Shown here one piece after another: positions 24,501-35,792 of a stretch of 64,000 nt of DNA. The translations under genes were made by a program, and so were the position numbers. Source of the DNA: Adineta ricciae (lineage: Eukaryota > Rotifera > Eurotatoria > Adinetida > Adinetidae); NCBI GenBank assembly GCA_905250025.1, contig CAJNOJ010000190.1, positions 141,331-205,330 of the forward strand, read 5' to 3'. Positions within the stretch are counted from its first letter, which is position 1. Each line of letters starts with the position of its first letter. The notes under the pieces were generated by a model. That model saw only the letters and a list, made by a program, of their open reading frames with translations, searched no databases and was not told where the DNA came from.

Positions 24501-27221
24501 TCAGATAATACTCGAATAATGACGAAACATATTTGTACCGACTGGTTTTGTTTGTTGTTTCATTGCGAGCGAACCACCACGTACTGGTGATGCCATGGAT
24601 TGATTTAGATTTGTTGATGGTGTTGTTGTCGAATAATTCGATGTATTTATCAATAATATTCGAGAGGTATCATTCGGTGTAGATGCGTATTGATGTTGCG
24701 GTACGACAGTAGACTGAGTTGGCGAAATTAATAGTTGTTGACATGGAAGACTCGAATCGTTGATACCGGTTGGTAATGTTTGAAGGTCGGAAGAATTGGT
24801 TAAAAGATAATGACTAAGGAGTTTCTTATTCAACATTAGATTCTTTTGACGTTCACGTTTGAGACTATGACTAGATGGAAGAAGAGAAATGATTTCTCTT
24901 GTTGTTTATTTGAGATATTCCACTTACCGAAGCGATTCTCGACTGGTAAGTAATGTTGGACTGGCAACAGGATTGAGTAAAAGCTAAAACAACAAAGTTA
25001 ATAGCATGGATTGCTCTTTCCAATGTACACAGGTACTATTCATTGAGATTAACATGACTGACCTTTTTGAATATGCAAAGATTGACATTGTGCCCTGTAC
25101 GATATTTACTAATTGACTGAGATATTATTTATAGAAAATAAAAACTAATCGCGTGTCAAGATGATTAATTAATTTTCTCTTGGATGGAATCTGGGACACA
25201 TCACGTAAAACTCATATTATTAGTTTTTCAATAGAATGCATGTCGAGAGGAGAACTGAAATTAGAATCGCAATGTGAATCTTTCAGATAGCTTTAATTTG
25301 ACATCGTAAAACTAAGATGCTGAGAAAAACTATCACCTGCTCGAAACCAAATATCACATTCTCTTTTCTCGATATGAAGAATCGTTCCGATGAAACTTAC
25401 CTCATACGCTGATGGTCGTTGATTTGGATCCAAGTTGCACATTCGTCCCAAAAGAAGTTCATTAAAATGAACTGTACAATGTGGCACTGCATTTAAATAT
25501 TGAGTAATATTCAATCTTAATTGTTGCCATTCATTGCCTTGTTTGGGCATTTCTCGATTGGTCGCACAAACATACAGTGTTAAGCCCAACGAGAATATAT
25601 CGCATTTAGCTAAATTCAATTGCTTCGAATGTGATTTTTGCAAGGCCTCTAATGCTAAATAACGACTATCACCATCTTCTTCCATTGACGACATACTAAT
25701 TTGACTAACATGTCCCAAATCGGTTAGTTTATAAATAATATGGTTGTTTTCATCATCATCGTCTTTATCAAAATTGATATTCACTGAATGTTGAGATAAC
25801 ATTATATTCGCTGGTTTGATATCTAGATGTGCTAGATCTTGTGCATGCATAAATGCCAATGCATCACTCATTTGATGAAGAATCTGTTTTAGTTGTTGTT
25901 CGTACATAAAGACGCGATTGCGTCGATTCTTTTCAATTACATCTTCTAATGAACCACCATTACAATACTCTAATTGCACGAAAAATCTTCCATCGGGCTC
26001 GATCCATGCTGAATGATATCGTACTAAATTTTCATGTGAAATCAGTACAGCATGTGCACATGTTTCCCGCCATGCCATTTGTTCATAACTGGTGCCAAGA
26101 ACTGGTTGTTTCGAGGCTTTAACGGCATAAGTAATTCCATCGAGACGATTTCGACATAGATAAACGTGTGAAAATTCGCCATGGCCAAGCAACGATTCTT
26201 GATGGAATTCTTCATCGAATCTTCGAATAGTCAGTTCGCGTAAAGATGGCGAACCAGCTGGGACAGTTCGAGAGGATTGTCGACATTCGGATGGTACATG
26301 CGCTGCTGCTTGTTGGTCACGTTTAGCAACGAGACGTGTACGATACCGAGGAGCGGGCGTTGTCGTGGTCTTAACAATAGGCACACAAGGAGAATCGCGC
26401 TTCACACGTTTATTCGCCGAAGAATTCAATTGTGGACTGAATGGATTTGTATTAACTAAGTCACCTTTTGATTTGAGTGTTGATTGTTCATCATGACTGG
26501 AAATCGTCGATGTTGTTAGGGAAAGAGAATCATCATGATGGCGACTTCGACGTTGAACTTTCGGTGAACGAAATGTACTTTCTTGTACATAATCAAGATT
26601 TTTTCGGCGTGTACATGGTGATTGATCGGGAGTTTTTAGTGACACTCGATCAACAGATAATTCTGACTTCAATACTGGATCTCGATTTCTCGTTGTACTT
26701 CGTTTACGTTTATTATTATTAGTTGTGCTTTTCGTTGCGTACTTGACTGTATATGTTGTTGCCGGTTTCAGTGCAACGGTACCGGATGATGGCGTAAAAC
26801 GAGGATGACACGGTGATTTGAATTCATGTGATTTAGTGACATGTGACGAGATGGGCGACGATTGATAGGAGATTTCGGACGGGGTTTGTGATAATGTTGT
26901 TAAACGAGATAACGCTGATTCGATGTTTATCGAATCATTGAGAATATAATCTTGTTGTGATGATTGCTGACTAAGGCTGCATGAATCATCTTGCAAGGGT
27001 TGACTGCAACTACCACATGTTGATTCATCGAAAAGTGTTGCTGATGGTGGTAAGACTTGACTACAACTACTCTTAATAGTTAATTTTGGTGAAAAGGAAA
27101 GACGAGTACGTCGATTGAATTGGGATGCTAAACAACTACTGTCGGTGGATTGTTGACTGGCTACATCCGATTCGTCCGAGTCAAAAACAGGCGGAGGAAT
27201 AGGACTTGCAAACGAAGACAT
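24501..27221 (-). CDS. WEE1: WEE1-family protein kinase
   Basis: Three exons, 25401-27221, 24928-24983 and 24501-24864, give 746 residues. The N-terminal 330 residues are disordered and rich in Ser, Thr and Gln, with many SP/TP sites, as in other WEE1 proteins. The kinase domain (about 335-620) shows the glycine loop LGHGEFSHVY, the VAIK-type lysine in TYAVKASK, the catalytic loop HLDIKPANIML and the WEE1-type DLG in place of DFG (LTDLGHVSQI), then EEDGDSRYLALEAL, close to the WEE1 EGDSRFLANEVL. The tail LLLNPVASPTL continues the family C-terminus. WEE1 phosphorylates the CDK1 glycine-loop tyrosine and delays mitosis. The start at 27221 follows an acceptor (GTTTTTAG) 11 nt upstream. PKMYT1 is less likely because there is no membrane segment. 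Confidence 0.93.
24984..25400 (-). other. Unusually long intron of the WEE1 gene
   Basis: This 417-nt intron is several times the usual 50-60 nt. It is AT-rich and I saw no coding exon in it. Confidence 0.5.
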
Positions 27222-28708
27222 CGTTAGACGATCTAAAAACAACAAATGAATAGAGAGAGGGTGAAACAATTAACAATGAATGGATAATCTTCGACGGACG
27301 GACCACCGTCGACAGAGAGACAAAGAAGCGCTGTTTTATTAACCAATCAGTATAGTTGGTGAGACGAACAGCGTCATCTGTGCCCATCGAATATAAAACA
27401 GAATTCGTATGATCAAAGGAAACAGAACGTGTTCTCTGTGATATCTGTTTCAAACTTAACATCTGTTCATTATTTTCATCGAATTGTTTCCTAGAGCATT
27501 ACAATTCTTTCGGAAGTACGTCGTTTGCCTGAATTTTTTTTGCACTTCGGTCAATTAATTACGCGAGGAGTAAAGAACATTTTCGTTCATTTTTCTATGA
27601 CATTTGATTGAATAATTATCGTTCATAAAATTATGGAAATCAATTCCTCTGATGTATAACTGATTGTAACAGTATACGTCATGGCTGGTGAAGAGTGAAT
27701 ACCTTTTATGACTGAGATACTTTCCGATTCGCTCATTGACTTAAATCAATGTTGATTGATGTTTGTACATCTGTAAATCAATGCCTAGACACCTGTCACA
27801 GTTGACATGAGAATCTAGTTGAGTTTGGAATGCGCGAAAAAATAGAATAGAAAAAAATCTATCTTTTATCCCCACTGTCCCGCATCAAAACTCTTTCGAT
27901 TGAAAAATAAAATCGTCTTTTTTTCTAATTTTTCAATATCCCGCTGTTCGAAAACAAAATTATTTGTTTAACAAAAGTAAAACTATTTGTTTTTTCTCTC
28001 TCTACAGTTTCTATATGACCATGTCCCGCATCAAAATTCTTTCGATTGAAAAATAAAATCGTCTTTTTTTTCTCAAGTTCTTCAATGTCCCGCACGTCCC
28101 GCTACTCGAATAAATTTATTGAAATAAAGAAAATTTACCAATTTTTTTCGTCTTTGTAAAAGTTTCAATATCCCGTATATCGCCGCACTAGAAAGAAAAC
28201 AGAGTCAGCATAAGCTACCTAAATAAATAAAAATTTTCTTTGTCCTTTTCAATCTTTCATCGAAACAACATGTGATTAATCGTTAAAACTTTTTACCATT
28301 CTATATAATTCTCAACGATCGTTCGAAATTTTAAAATATTTTCGTACACAATTATAGATTCTATCTATTTCTCTTTCAAACGTAAAAAATATAGATTTAG
28401 ATATTATTTTGATATAGATGAGAAATGTGTTTCTTCCTCGCTTGTGAAGTAGTTTGTATTGTATACGAACATTGAGCTAATACAATTTGATTCTGACGTC
28501 ATTAGATTTACTTTTCTACTCTTCGTCTTCTCTTTTTCGTTCGCTATCATCACCCTATCTCACTTATATGTTGCCCCGCTGTTACGTCTTTTCATTTACT
28601 TGTTTGTTCGCCTATCTGTTATATCTCTTTTTCATCGCGTTGTTTCATTTTAGCCAGAAGGTGGCAACATAAGATATCGCAAGGCAAAGAAAAGAGAACA
28701 ATACAAAC
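27222..28708. other. Divergent intergenic region between WEE1 and SNAP-25
   Basis: No gene. It includes a degenerate tandem repeat (27876-28200, listed separately), long T-rich tracts, and near 28650 a pyrimidine-rich stretch ending TTTTAG about 57 nt before the SNAP-25 ATG, a possible 5' splice-leader or UTR acceptor. Confidence 0.5.
27876..28200. repeat. Degenerate direct repeat with TCCCGC motifs
   Basis: A segment of about 75 bp starting tgtcccgcatcaaaactctt at 27876 recurs at 28022 with few changes. A weaker third copy begins near 28145 (tcaatatcccgtatatcgcc). Spacing of the first two is 146 bp. Each copy contains a T-rich run and repeated TCCCGC words. Confidence 0.7.
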
Positions 28709-29398
28709 ATGAATCCATCAAATAATGATCATGCAACTGGAAATGATGAGTTAGACGGAATTAGAACACAGATTAATGCAAAAACCAACGAGTCTTTAGA
28801 GTCAACACGCCGTATGCTTGGTTTAGTTGCCGAATCTCAAGAAGTCGGTACTAATACCATGATCATGCTCGATGACCAGGGCGAAAAACTCAAGCGAATC
28901 GAGGTAAACAATCACTTTTCCGCACTATGAACATTGCTGTTCTTTCTATAGAATGGTCTCGACAATATTCATGCTGGCATGGATGATGCAGAGAGGAATT
29001 TAAACAATTTACAAAAATGTTGTGGTCTATGCGTTCTACCATGGCAGCGTACACGTTATGCACATCGCCCATTCACGAATAGTAGCACAACCATCAGTGG
29101 TGAAAACTCGTCACCGACTATAGCTGAGCCAAAACTACGCATGGCTGGTGAAGAAGGTATGCCTTCGAAAGGTTATATCACTCGCATCACGAATGACGAT
29201 CGCGAGGACGAAATGGACGATAATTTGCAATTAGTTGGCAGTTATCTTGGAAATTTGAAAAACATGGCTCTCGATATGGGTGATACTATCGAAAATCAAA
29301 ACAAACAACTCGATCGGATTGCAGATAAAACTGACGTTGGACAAATTCGAATTGACGGTGCAAACAAGAAAGCTCAAGATTTAATTCGACGTGCGTAA
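28709..29398 (+). CDS. SNAP25: SNAP-25 family t-SNARE
   Basis: Two exons, 28709-28903 and 28952-29398, with a 48-nt intron; 213 residues. Two SNARE helices are present: the N-terminal one spans about residues 10-75 (ESTRRMLGLVAESQEVGTNT, with the ionic-layer Gln in ESQEVG). The C-terminal one spans about 140-205 (NLKNMALDMGDTIENQNKQL, then DRIADKTDVGQIRIDGANKKA). The linker begins with the palmitoylated cysteine cluster KCCGLCVLPW, which identifies SNAP-25/23 rather than SNAP-29. The protein forms the plasma-membrane t-SNARE with syntaxin and drives regulated exocytosis. Confidence 0.95.
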
Positions 29399-29847
29399 TT
29401 ATGTTCCAAGAATATTTGATAAAATTCTTTTTCTTCGATATATGTCTGTGTATTTGCGTGCATGAGTGTATTTATGCCTATATTCTTTCAATAATATTCA
29501 ACAGAGACGGAGAGTGAGAGAATGAAAAACGAGACAGATTATTCATCCGATTAAACTGGTCATTTATCAAAAATCTATTGATAAGCCACCTGTAAAATCA
29601 ATATAATAATGGTTTTCAAATTGTAATGTGTACTGTTATTGTCAGCATGACAAGGCAATTTGTCATATTAAAATTATATGACGTTTCATGTGTGCAAATA
29701 TATTGACGATAAACGCACATTCAAATGATTATTTAATGACAGTACGCTTGAAAAGGTAGAATTACAGCTAAATACATATCAATATACATGTATATATACG
29801 ATCGTGTTGTACCAGTTTGTTTCTCATAAAGAAAAAAAAACGAGAAT
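29399..29847. other. Intergenic region upstream of the TIR-SAM gene
   Basis: SNAP-25 3' flank and TIR-SAM promoter. TATATATA at 29791-29798, about 50 bp before the ATG, could be a TATA box. No gene. Confidence 0.45.
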
Positions 29848-32163
29848 ATGAGTGGTGATTTGAACCCTGTTTCATGTCAAATACTTGCTGATGAATTTAT
29901 TAATAGTTTAAAGGCATTATCGACGAATCCAGCATCGGAAAATCGGGATGGTGCGGTTGAACAATTACATTTGCAGTTAAAACGTGCTATTCCACATGGT
30001 TTACAAGATAATAAAACATTTGCTTTTGCAATTCTTAATAACTTGTGTCGAGTAGTTCCTATTTTCGATGCGATATTATCGAACAATGACGAACAAAATA
30101 ACGAATTCATTCAAACCAAGCAATTTTTAGAAACCTTGGCAAATGCCTTTTATGAAGTATGCTTAGTGGAAGTATTAGTCTTACTCAAAGATCCATCTCA
30201 ATATGAAGTCATCTTCCGAAATTATATTGTTTTGTTGAAAGAAACGTACTTTTTATCTGATGGTCGATACGACGGTTTGATCAATTGTATCTTACCCATT
30301 GTGACTTACTCAAGCATTTGGACCTCGGTAGCCGAAAACGATGTTCCAAAAGGTATGCTTGCATATCTACTTACATTTACGAAAAAATATTGGCATTGTC
30401 AAGAACGGGAGCGTGTTATTCAAACCATTTTTGGTGTACTGAAAGTTTTCTCGAAGAAACCCACATTAGTTTCATTGATTATCGAAAGTCGATGGCCACA
30501 TTCTTGTATTCAATGGATAGCTGATATAAATACAAACGAAGAAATACGACCGAGTTCTAACATTTGTCAGTATATTCATTTGGTTCTTCAAAAATTAGCA
30601 CGACATCCAGCTGGTGTGGAGACTCTCAATCAATTAAACTGTCGTCAAATTCTTTGTGATAGTGACAGTCAACTTCGCAAGTGCTACAATGAAATACAAT
30701 ATAATTGTTTTTATTTTTTGCGCTGCATGATCTATGCGCTACTAATGGAGGCCGATGAAATCAAACAAATGTCCATGTGTGCTGATAATCGAATGTGTCA
30801 AACACTTCATGAACTTGTCTCGCATACCATCGAAGCTTCACGTCGTGAAACTCTATCCTATCGATGTTTTCACATATCAGAAATGTTAATTGTACTTTGC
30901 AAACTGTTTGTCAATGATGATATATTGACGAAATGTATGAATGAAAATGAAGAACTATTTCAATGTTTATCGCAATTGATCGTTCACTTTGCCATGATTG
31001 TTGGTGATGTTAATCGAAATCGTCAACCAATAGAAGACGAATCTCTGCTAGCATTAACAAATTTACTATGGAGTATATCGTTCCATCAATGTTATCATGA
31101 AAAATTCCAGTCCAACTCTACGCTTATGCATACGATATCAAATTTAGCAACATCATCAGTATTGTACGTGGGTTCGCGATCGAAATCGATTCCACGTGAT
31201 TTGTGTACATTGAAGAAAGCTGCGGAAGGAATTATATGGAACCTTAAATCGTCTGCACGTCCAATCTCGAATGTACCAAGTCAGACAGCGAGTCAACGGC
31301 CACTTGCAATGATCAGTTATTCACACAGCGACTCAGAATTTTGTCGCGAACTTGTTGAGCGTTTATCGGCACATGTACCGGTTTGGGTGGACTATAAGCA
31401 AGCACAAGATACGATCGCACATTCCGACGATCTCTGGGAAGAGATCGCACGAGCGATGGAACTGGCAACAATCATTGTTTTGATTGTCTCAAAAGAGTAT
31501 TACGATTCAAAATCATGTCGACAAGAACTTTCATATGCAAGCGACACATTAAAAAAGCGTATCGTGCCTGTCTATGCACCTAACCAACAGTATCGTGCTA
31601 GTGGTTGGCTTGGTATTCGAATTGCCGGTCAGAAATATATTCACTTTGGACGAAAATTATTTGCCGATGCGATCAAAGAATTAGCATCAATGTTTGATAC
31701 GGAACAAAAACCGTTGGTCGTTGCTTCGACTCCGTTGGTTCCACTTACAGCATCTGAAACTACTCAAGAGAAGAAAACTGAAGTGGAAAGTAGCAAACTA
31801 TTCGGATTAAAAGATTGGACTGCGAAAGACATTCGACAATGGTTTGATGATAATCATATTCATGAAAATTTAACCAAAATTTATGCGGATCAATTCCAAA
31901 CGGGTACATCTTTGATCGTTTATGCACGTCACGTGAAATTATTCTATCGAAATGAATACATTCGAGCGTACACGAAACATCATAAAATCTTCCATGGAAA
32001 AAAACTCGATACAATGCACTTTATAACCTTCGTGGATGCACTCTATCGGCTACGTCAAGAGTATGATCCAAATGGCGTAGTGGAAGACACACATGAAAAA
32101 TACAGTGAAACACCATTAGTTCGTAAACTAAAAGTTCCAGATAGCGGATCAACATGGTTTTGA
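29848..32163 (+). CDS. Helical-repeat, TIR and SAM domain protein, putative NADase
   Basis: A single exon of 771 residues, unusual beside intron-rich neighbours. Residues 1 to about 465 are all-helical and look like armadillo/HEAT-type repeats. A TIR domain spans about 484-615: it opens AMISYSHSDSEFCRELVERL, has an alphaB/BB region and contains SKSCRQELSYA, in which Glu560 sits at the position of the catalytic glutamate of NAD-cleaving TIR domains such as SARM1. A SAM domain spans about 653-735 (DWTAKDIRQWFDDNHIHENL). SARM1 itself is ARM-SAM-SAM-TIR, so the order here is different. Enzyme activity is inferred from the Glu and family only. Intronless structure may reflect retroposition or lineage expansion. 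Confidence 0.85.
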   Translation: MSGDLNPVSCQILADEFINSLKALSTNPASENRDGAVEQLHLQLKRAIPHGLQDNKTFAFAILNNLCRVVPIFDAILSNNDEQNNEFIQTKQFLETLANAFYEVCLVEVLVLLKDPSQYEVIFRNYIVLLKETYFLSDGRYDGLINCILPIVTYSSIWTSVAENDVPKGMLAYLLTFTKKYWHCQERERVIQTIFGVLKVFSKKPTLVSLIIESRWPHSCIQWIADINTNEEIRPSSNICQYIHLVLQKLARHPAGVETLNQLNCRQILCDSDSQLRKCYNEIQYNCFYFLRCMIYALLMEADEIKQMSMCADNRMCQTLHELVSHTIEASRRETLSYRCFHISEMLIVLCKLFVNDDILTKCMNENEELFQCLSQLIVHFAMIVGDVNRNRQPIEDESLLALTNLLWSISFHQCYHEKFQSNSTLMHTISNLATSSVLYVGSRSKSIPRDLCTLKKAAEGIIWNLKSSARPISNVPSQTASQRPLAMISYSHSDSEFCRELVERLSAHVPVWVDYKQAQDTIAHSDDLWEEIARAMELATIIVLIVSKEYYDSKSCRQELSYASDTLKKRIVPVYAPNQQYRASGWLGIRIAGQKYIHFGRKLFADAIKELASMFDTEQKPLVVASTPLVPLTASETTQEKKTEVESSKLFGLKDWTAKDIRQWFDDNHIHENLTKIYADQFQTGTSLIVYARHVKLFYRNEYIRAYTKHHKIFHGKKLDTMHFITFVDALYRLRQEYDPNGVVEDTHEKYSETPLVRKLKVPDSGSTWF

Positions 32164-32653
32164 CAGACATTTTCTTAATATACACTGTATAATTTTATTC
32201 GAGAATCTATTGTTGTAGAATAAAATGAACACTCTAATCCAAATATAAATCATTATTCGTAATTGTTAGTAAAAGTTCGAGTTTATTATAGTAAATCGTT
32301 CGACAATGCCGTTCAACACGCATCAATACGTCTTTTTCGCGGATGTTAAAAACTGCATAGGAATGTCTATGACATGCATAAAAGTTTGTCATTTTCTACC
32401 ATCTAAGCATGTTGAACGGTCTTTCAAAAAGAAAAAGAACCAACAAGCATAAAGAATATCGATTGAAAGCATAGCAGAATGCAGCCCTTAATCGATAGAG
32501 AGTTCATAAGACCAGAAAGCGTATAACACACATACACAAAAGCACAATCTCTAATTTTCAAGATAAAAACAAAAAACACATCACGTAAAAAGGAAGATAA
32601 AAAAGCAGAACAAGGAAAAGAAGCGATTGCAGACGTCATTGTTAACTACATGT
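32164..32653. other. Convergent intergenic region
   Basis: 3' flanks of the TIR-SAM gene and of CPEB copy 1. No gene seen. Confidence 0.5.
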
Positions 32654-34937
32654 TTAAAATATCTGTTGTCGTCGAGTAGCAGGTTGATGGTCAGCCAATG
32701 GTTTTGATCCATGACGATTAATCCAGCATTGTTTGCAGTACGATCGAAGACAATGAAAGTTTCGACAGAACAAGTCAGCAACCGATGGACAAAATGCACA
32801 CGGTTCGTTTTCACGCAAGAATGGATCAATATCAAGCTAAACACATCGAATCTCACCTCCACTACTCTCATCCTCACATCTAATCAACTCACCAACTTAT
32901 GAAAACAGTCACACTTGATGTCGATCGCACCTGCAGCCACTGCTCGCATGTAACTATGCGAATCGCAGAACAACACCGTTCCAGTACCTACAACACACAT
33001 ACTCTCGCCCTCACATTCATACCACCCTAGCTCACTCACCCGTCGGATATCCATACTTGTCCGTGTTGATCTGAGCCATGGACACCGAGCCAAACACATT
33101 GGCCATGATCGTCGCCAAACTGAATGCAGTCATCTTGCCATGTAGTGGTGACACAAAGATTGTTCGTGACCAATCCTTGTAGGATGGATCGAGGGCGGCA
33201 ATGTTCTCTTGTTGAACGACAAACACGTTGTCTTTCATGTTCCACGGCACAACTTGAATCTAGTGACAGTGAGGGTGAGAGTGGTGATGGTGCAGAAGAG
33301 GGTGATACATACTGGTTTGAGTCGATTGGGTCGAAGTGAAACGCCCGACGATGATGAAGATTGACCTCCGGCTGCTGTTGTTGTCGTTGTTGTTGTGAGT
33401 GTTGATGACGTTAGCGACATGTGAATATGAAGAAAGTAGTCGACGGTCGATCGTTGTTGTCGGGTGCAGTGCTTGAGAAGCTCGCACACTGATCGCGACT
33501 CGCGAAACACAACATGACAAAAACCTGTGTGGAGAGTGTGATTGGGAAGGTGTGGTAAAGTGAGAACGGGAGTGGAGTACCTGGCATGTTGTGACTGAGT
33601 CCGTCGTTTTTGGGCCACTTGATGTTGCACTTGCCGAACTTTCGCAACACCAACAGCAATTCAGCTGAAACGAAAAAGTAGAGAGATGATGGGAGAAATG
33701 ATGCGAATGCTGGCGAACCTTCGGTGAGCTCAGGTGGAATACCACCGAGGAAGACTTTCTGTGAGAAGTGAGTATTGATCTGATACTGATCCATGGTCAT
33801 GGGCTCAAATCTCATGGGCAAGTAGCCTCGCCATGATGGCATGGGATTGGATCGGTTGGCAGTATGAATGACTTGAGGCTGTGGTTGAGACTGAAGAAGA
33901 GGGCCATTGCCTAGAATGAATGATGGAGAATGAGAGAGATTAGAGGAGAAGATGTGGGTGAGAGTTACCAAAGGTCGCAGAAGAAGAAATAGGCCTGAAT
34001 GAAGGTGGCACTCGTTGTAGATCGTTGTCGGTGAGAATGGAAGGAATATTGTCGACTGAAGCGAGTGTTTGTCGGCTAGATAACGGTGTTGATAATGGCA
34101 GAGATGATTGTGGAGTAGTAAAACGATCGATGTTCTCACTGGATGTAATCAATTGATCCGTTGAACTGGTTAGTGTTGATCGAGTCTAAATTGTCAAATT
34201 ACACCTTAATAAGCGAATAATGATTTCGTCGATGAAAACAAATGAGAGAGCACAGATCGATGCTAAATCCGTGGGTTTTTTGATAATCATATAACTTACC
34301 GTTTGTTGCTCAAAAGTTTTGTGATTAGGGATGCTGTTGAATGACATCATAGACGATGATGCTGATAAGCGAGACATCGGTGAAATTAAAACATTTGTTA
34401 ATGATGATGTGGGTACATTTTTCCTATCTCTATTTAAAGTGAAGGAAAATGACGAGAAATTCAGAATGATGATCAACATCCTACTTACAAAACATCTTTA
34501 CTAAAATAGGATTCCCCAGAGGAAAGTTGCTGTTGTTGAGAAAAACTCGAACGAAAATTGAAGTTTTCCATTTCTGATTGCCTAAAATACATTCGATCAA
34601 ACAATTTCATAAACTTAAACAGATCTCAGTCAAGTTCAAAAATGGTGTGACATTAATTGTTTTGAACATACCATCGAATCATTGTTGATGATCGTGAAAA
34701 AGTAGAGTTATCATAAAGAAAATTTTGATTTTCGATTTCTTCATCTATGTCGTTGTATGTTTCATTCGAAACTATAGTTGAATGTAAAGATGGAAACAAT
34801 GATAAGTGAGATGTTGACTGAAGATTACTTTCATTATCCGATGAACCTTCGTAGAAAAGCAATTCGAATAATAATCAAGAATTTGAAAACTCACCTAGAT
34901 CGGATGATGAAGAGGTTTTTAGAAAATGTTTATCCAT
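32654..34937 (-). CDS. CPEB1: CPEB1-type cytoplasmic polyadenylation element binding protein, copy 1
   Basis: Eleven exons: 34895-34937, 34672-34846, 34489-34581, 34300-34429, 33969-34185, 33719-33910, 33581-33664, 33313-33524, 33040-33259, 32893-32987 and 32654-32836. They sum to 1644 nt, 547 residues in frame. The N-terminal half is disordered and rich in Ser, Thr and Gln. RRM1 opens KVFLGGIPPELTE. RRM2 holds SRTIFVSPLHGKMTAFSLAT, then INTDKYGYPTGTGTVLF. The ZZ-type zinc domain has CAFC...LFCRNFHC...YCKQCW...H, the order seen in CPEB1. CPEBs bind the U-rich CPE in mRNA 3' UTRs and control poly(A) length and translation. Codons from 32664 to about 34089 are virtually identical to copy 2, while the 5' exons differ. 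The last residues (QQIF) differ from copy 2. Confidence 0.93.
32664..34089. repeat. Near-identical direct repeat, left copy
   Basis: About 1.43 kb matching 35812-37237 at a constant offset of 3148 bp. I saw one substitution (34063 G versus 37211 A) and none to the left of it. The match covers exons and introns alike. It begins a few codons before the stop codon and ends inside exon 5. Confidence 0.9.
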
Positions 34938-35792
34938 TGAATAGAAATTTAGTTATTACAAAAATATCTGAAACGACGAACATCTTGATTATCGTGTTTA
35001 TTTGATGGTGTTCTTTTCCGTTCGAGCCGCGATAAAAACAATGTATGAAATCGTTCGCTTTCAACATGAATCTCTCTTTCGCTCTCTCTTGTTTCTATTA
35101 CGAGCACGTGTACAATGTGATGAACGTTTAACGTTTCTCTCTCTCCTTCTTCGAATGCTATATGACGGGAAACGCGAAAAGAAAAACAGAAACAGAAGCA
35201 GCTCGCATAGCTGAAAATATTTAAATTAGCAGAAAATAAAAAACGATTTATTTTCGAACCCTGGAATATGTCGTTATTAAGACCGTTGCATCTTCCCATC
35301 AACAAATCATGTCCTATTTAGATGACCAAGCAATTGTTTATTTTCTTCGCAAAGAAAAACAATGGAAAAACATGACGACAATATTAACACGTAGGCAGGT
35401 TCAAAAACAAAAAAAAACAAGACAAAAATCTTCATTTGCGAAATGACTATTCTACAAATATTTACAAGATCAGTGAAAATAGATTTACTATTAGTTCAAA
35501 TGAGAAATAGTGACTAGAAAAACAAATGAACAACGATAAACGATATCCAATCGATGTAAAAACTTCATAGTAGTTTTTATCGACAGAAACAGTTTATGTA
35601 CACGCCACACATTGACACAAATAAAAAAGCACAATAACCAACTTTCACATCGAGTTTTTAAACACATATAAAACGAAGACATGAGCACCCTTTTTTCAAC
35701 ACGAAAGGAAAGAAATGTTTACAAAAGTGAATAAAAAATAAAGTACATAGAAAAAAAGGTTGCTCTTCATTGATTTAGATAAATTCCATAGT
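34938..35792. other. Intergenic region between the CPEB copies
   Basis: It holds the 5' flank of copy 1 and the 3' flank of copy 2. A GTTTCAG acceptor-like site occurs about 35 nt upstream of the copy 1 ATG. The open frames here have no domain or splice support. It has no counterpart left of copy 1 that I can see, so the duplicated unit did not include this spacer. Confidence 0.5.

Noticed and set aside
33235-34139. Long minus-strand frames (131, 161 and 242 residues) within CPEB copy 1, repeated in copy 2
   Set aside because: They run through introns or in shifted frames of real CPEB exons and show no domain; they appear twice only because the DNA is duplicated.
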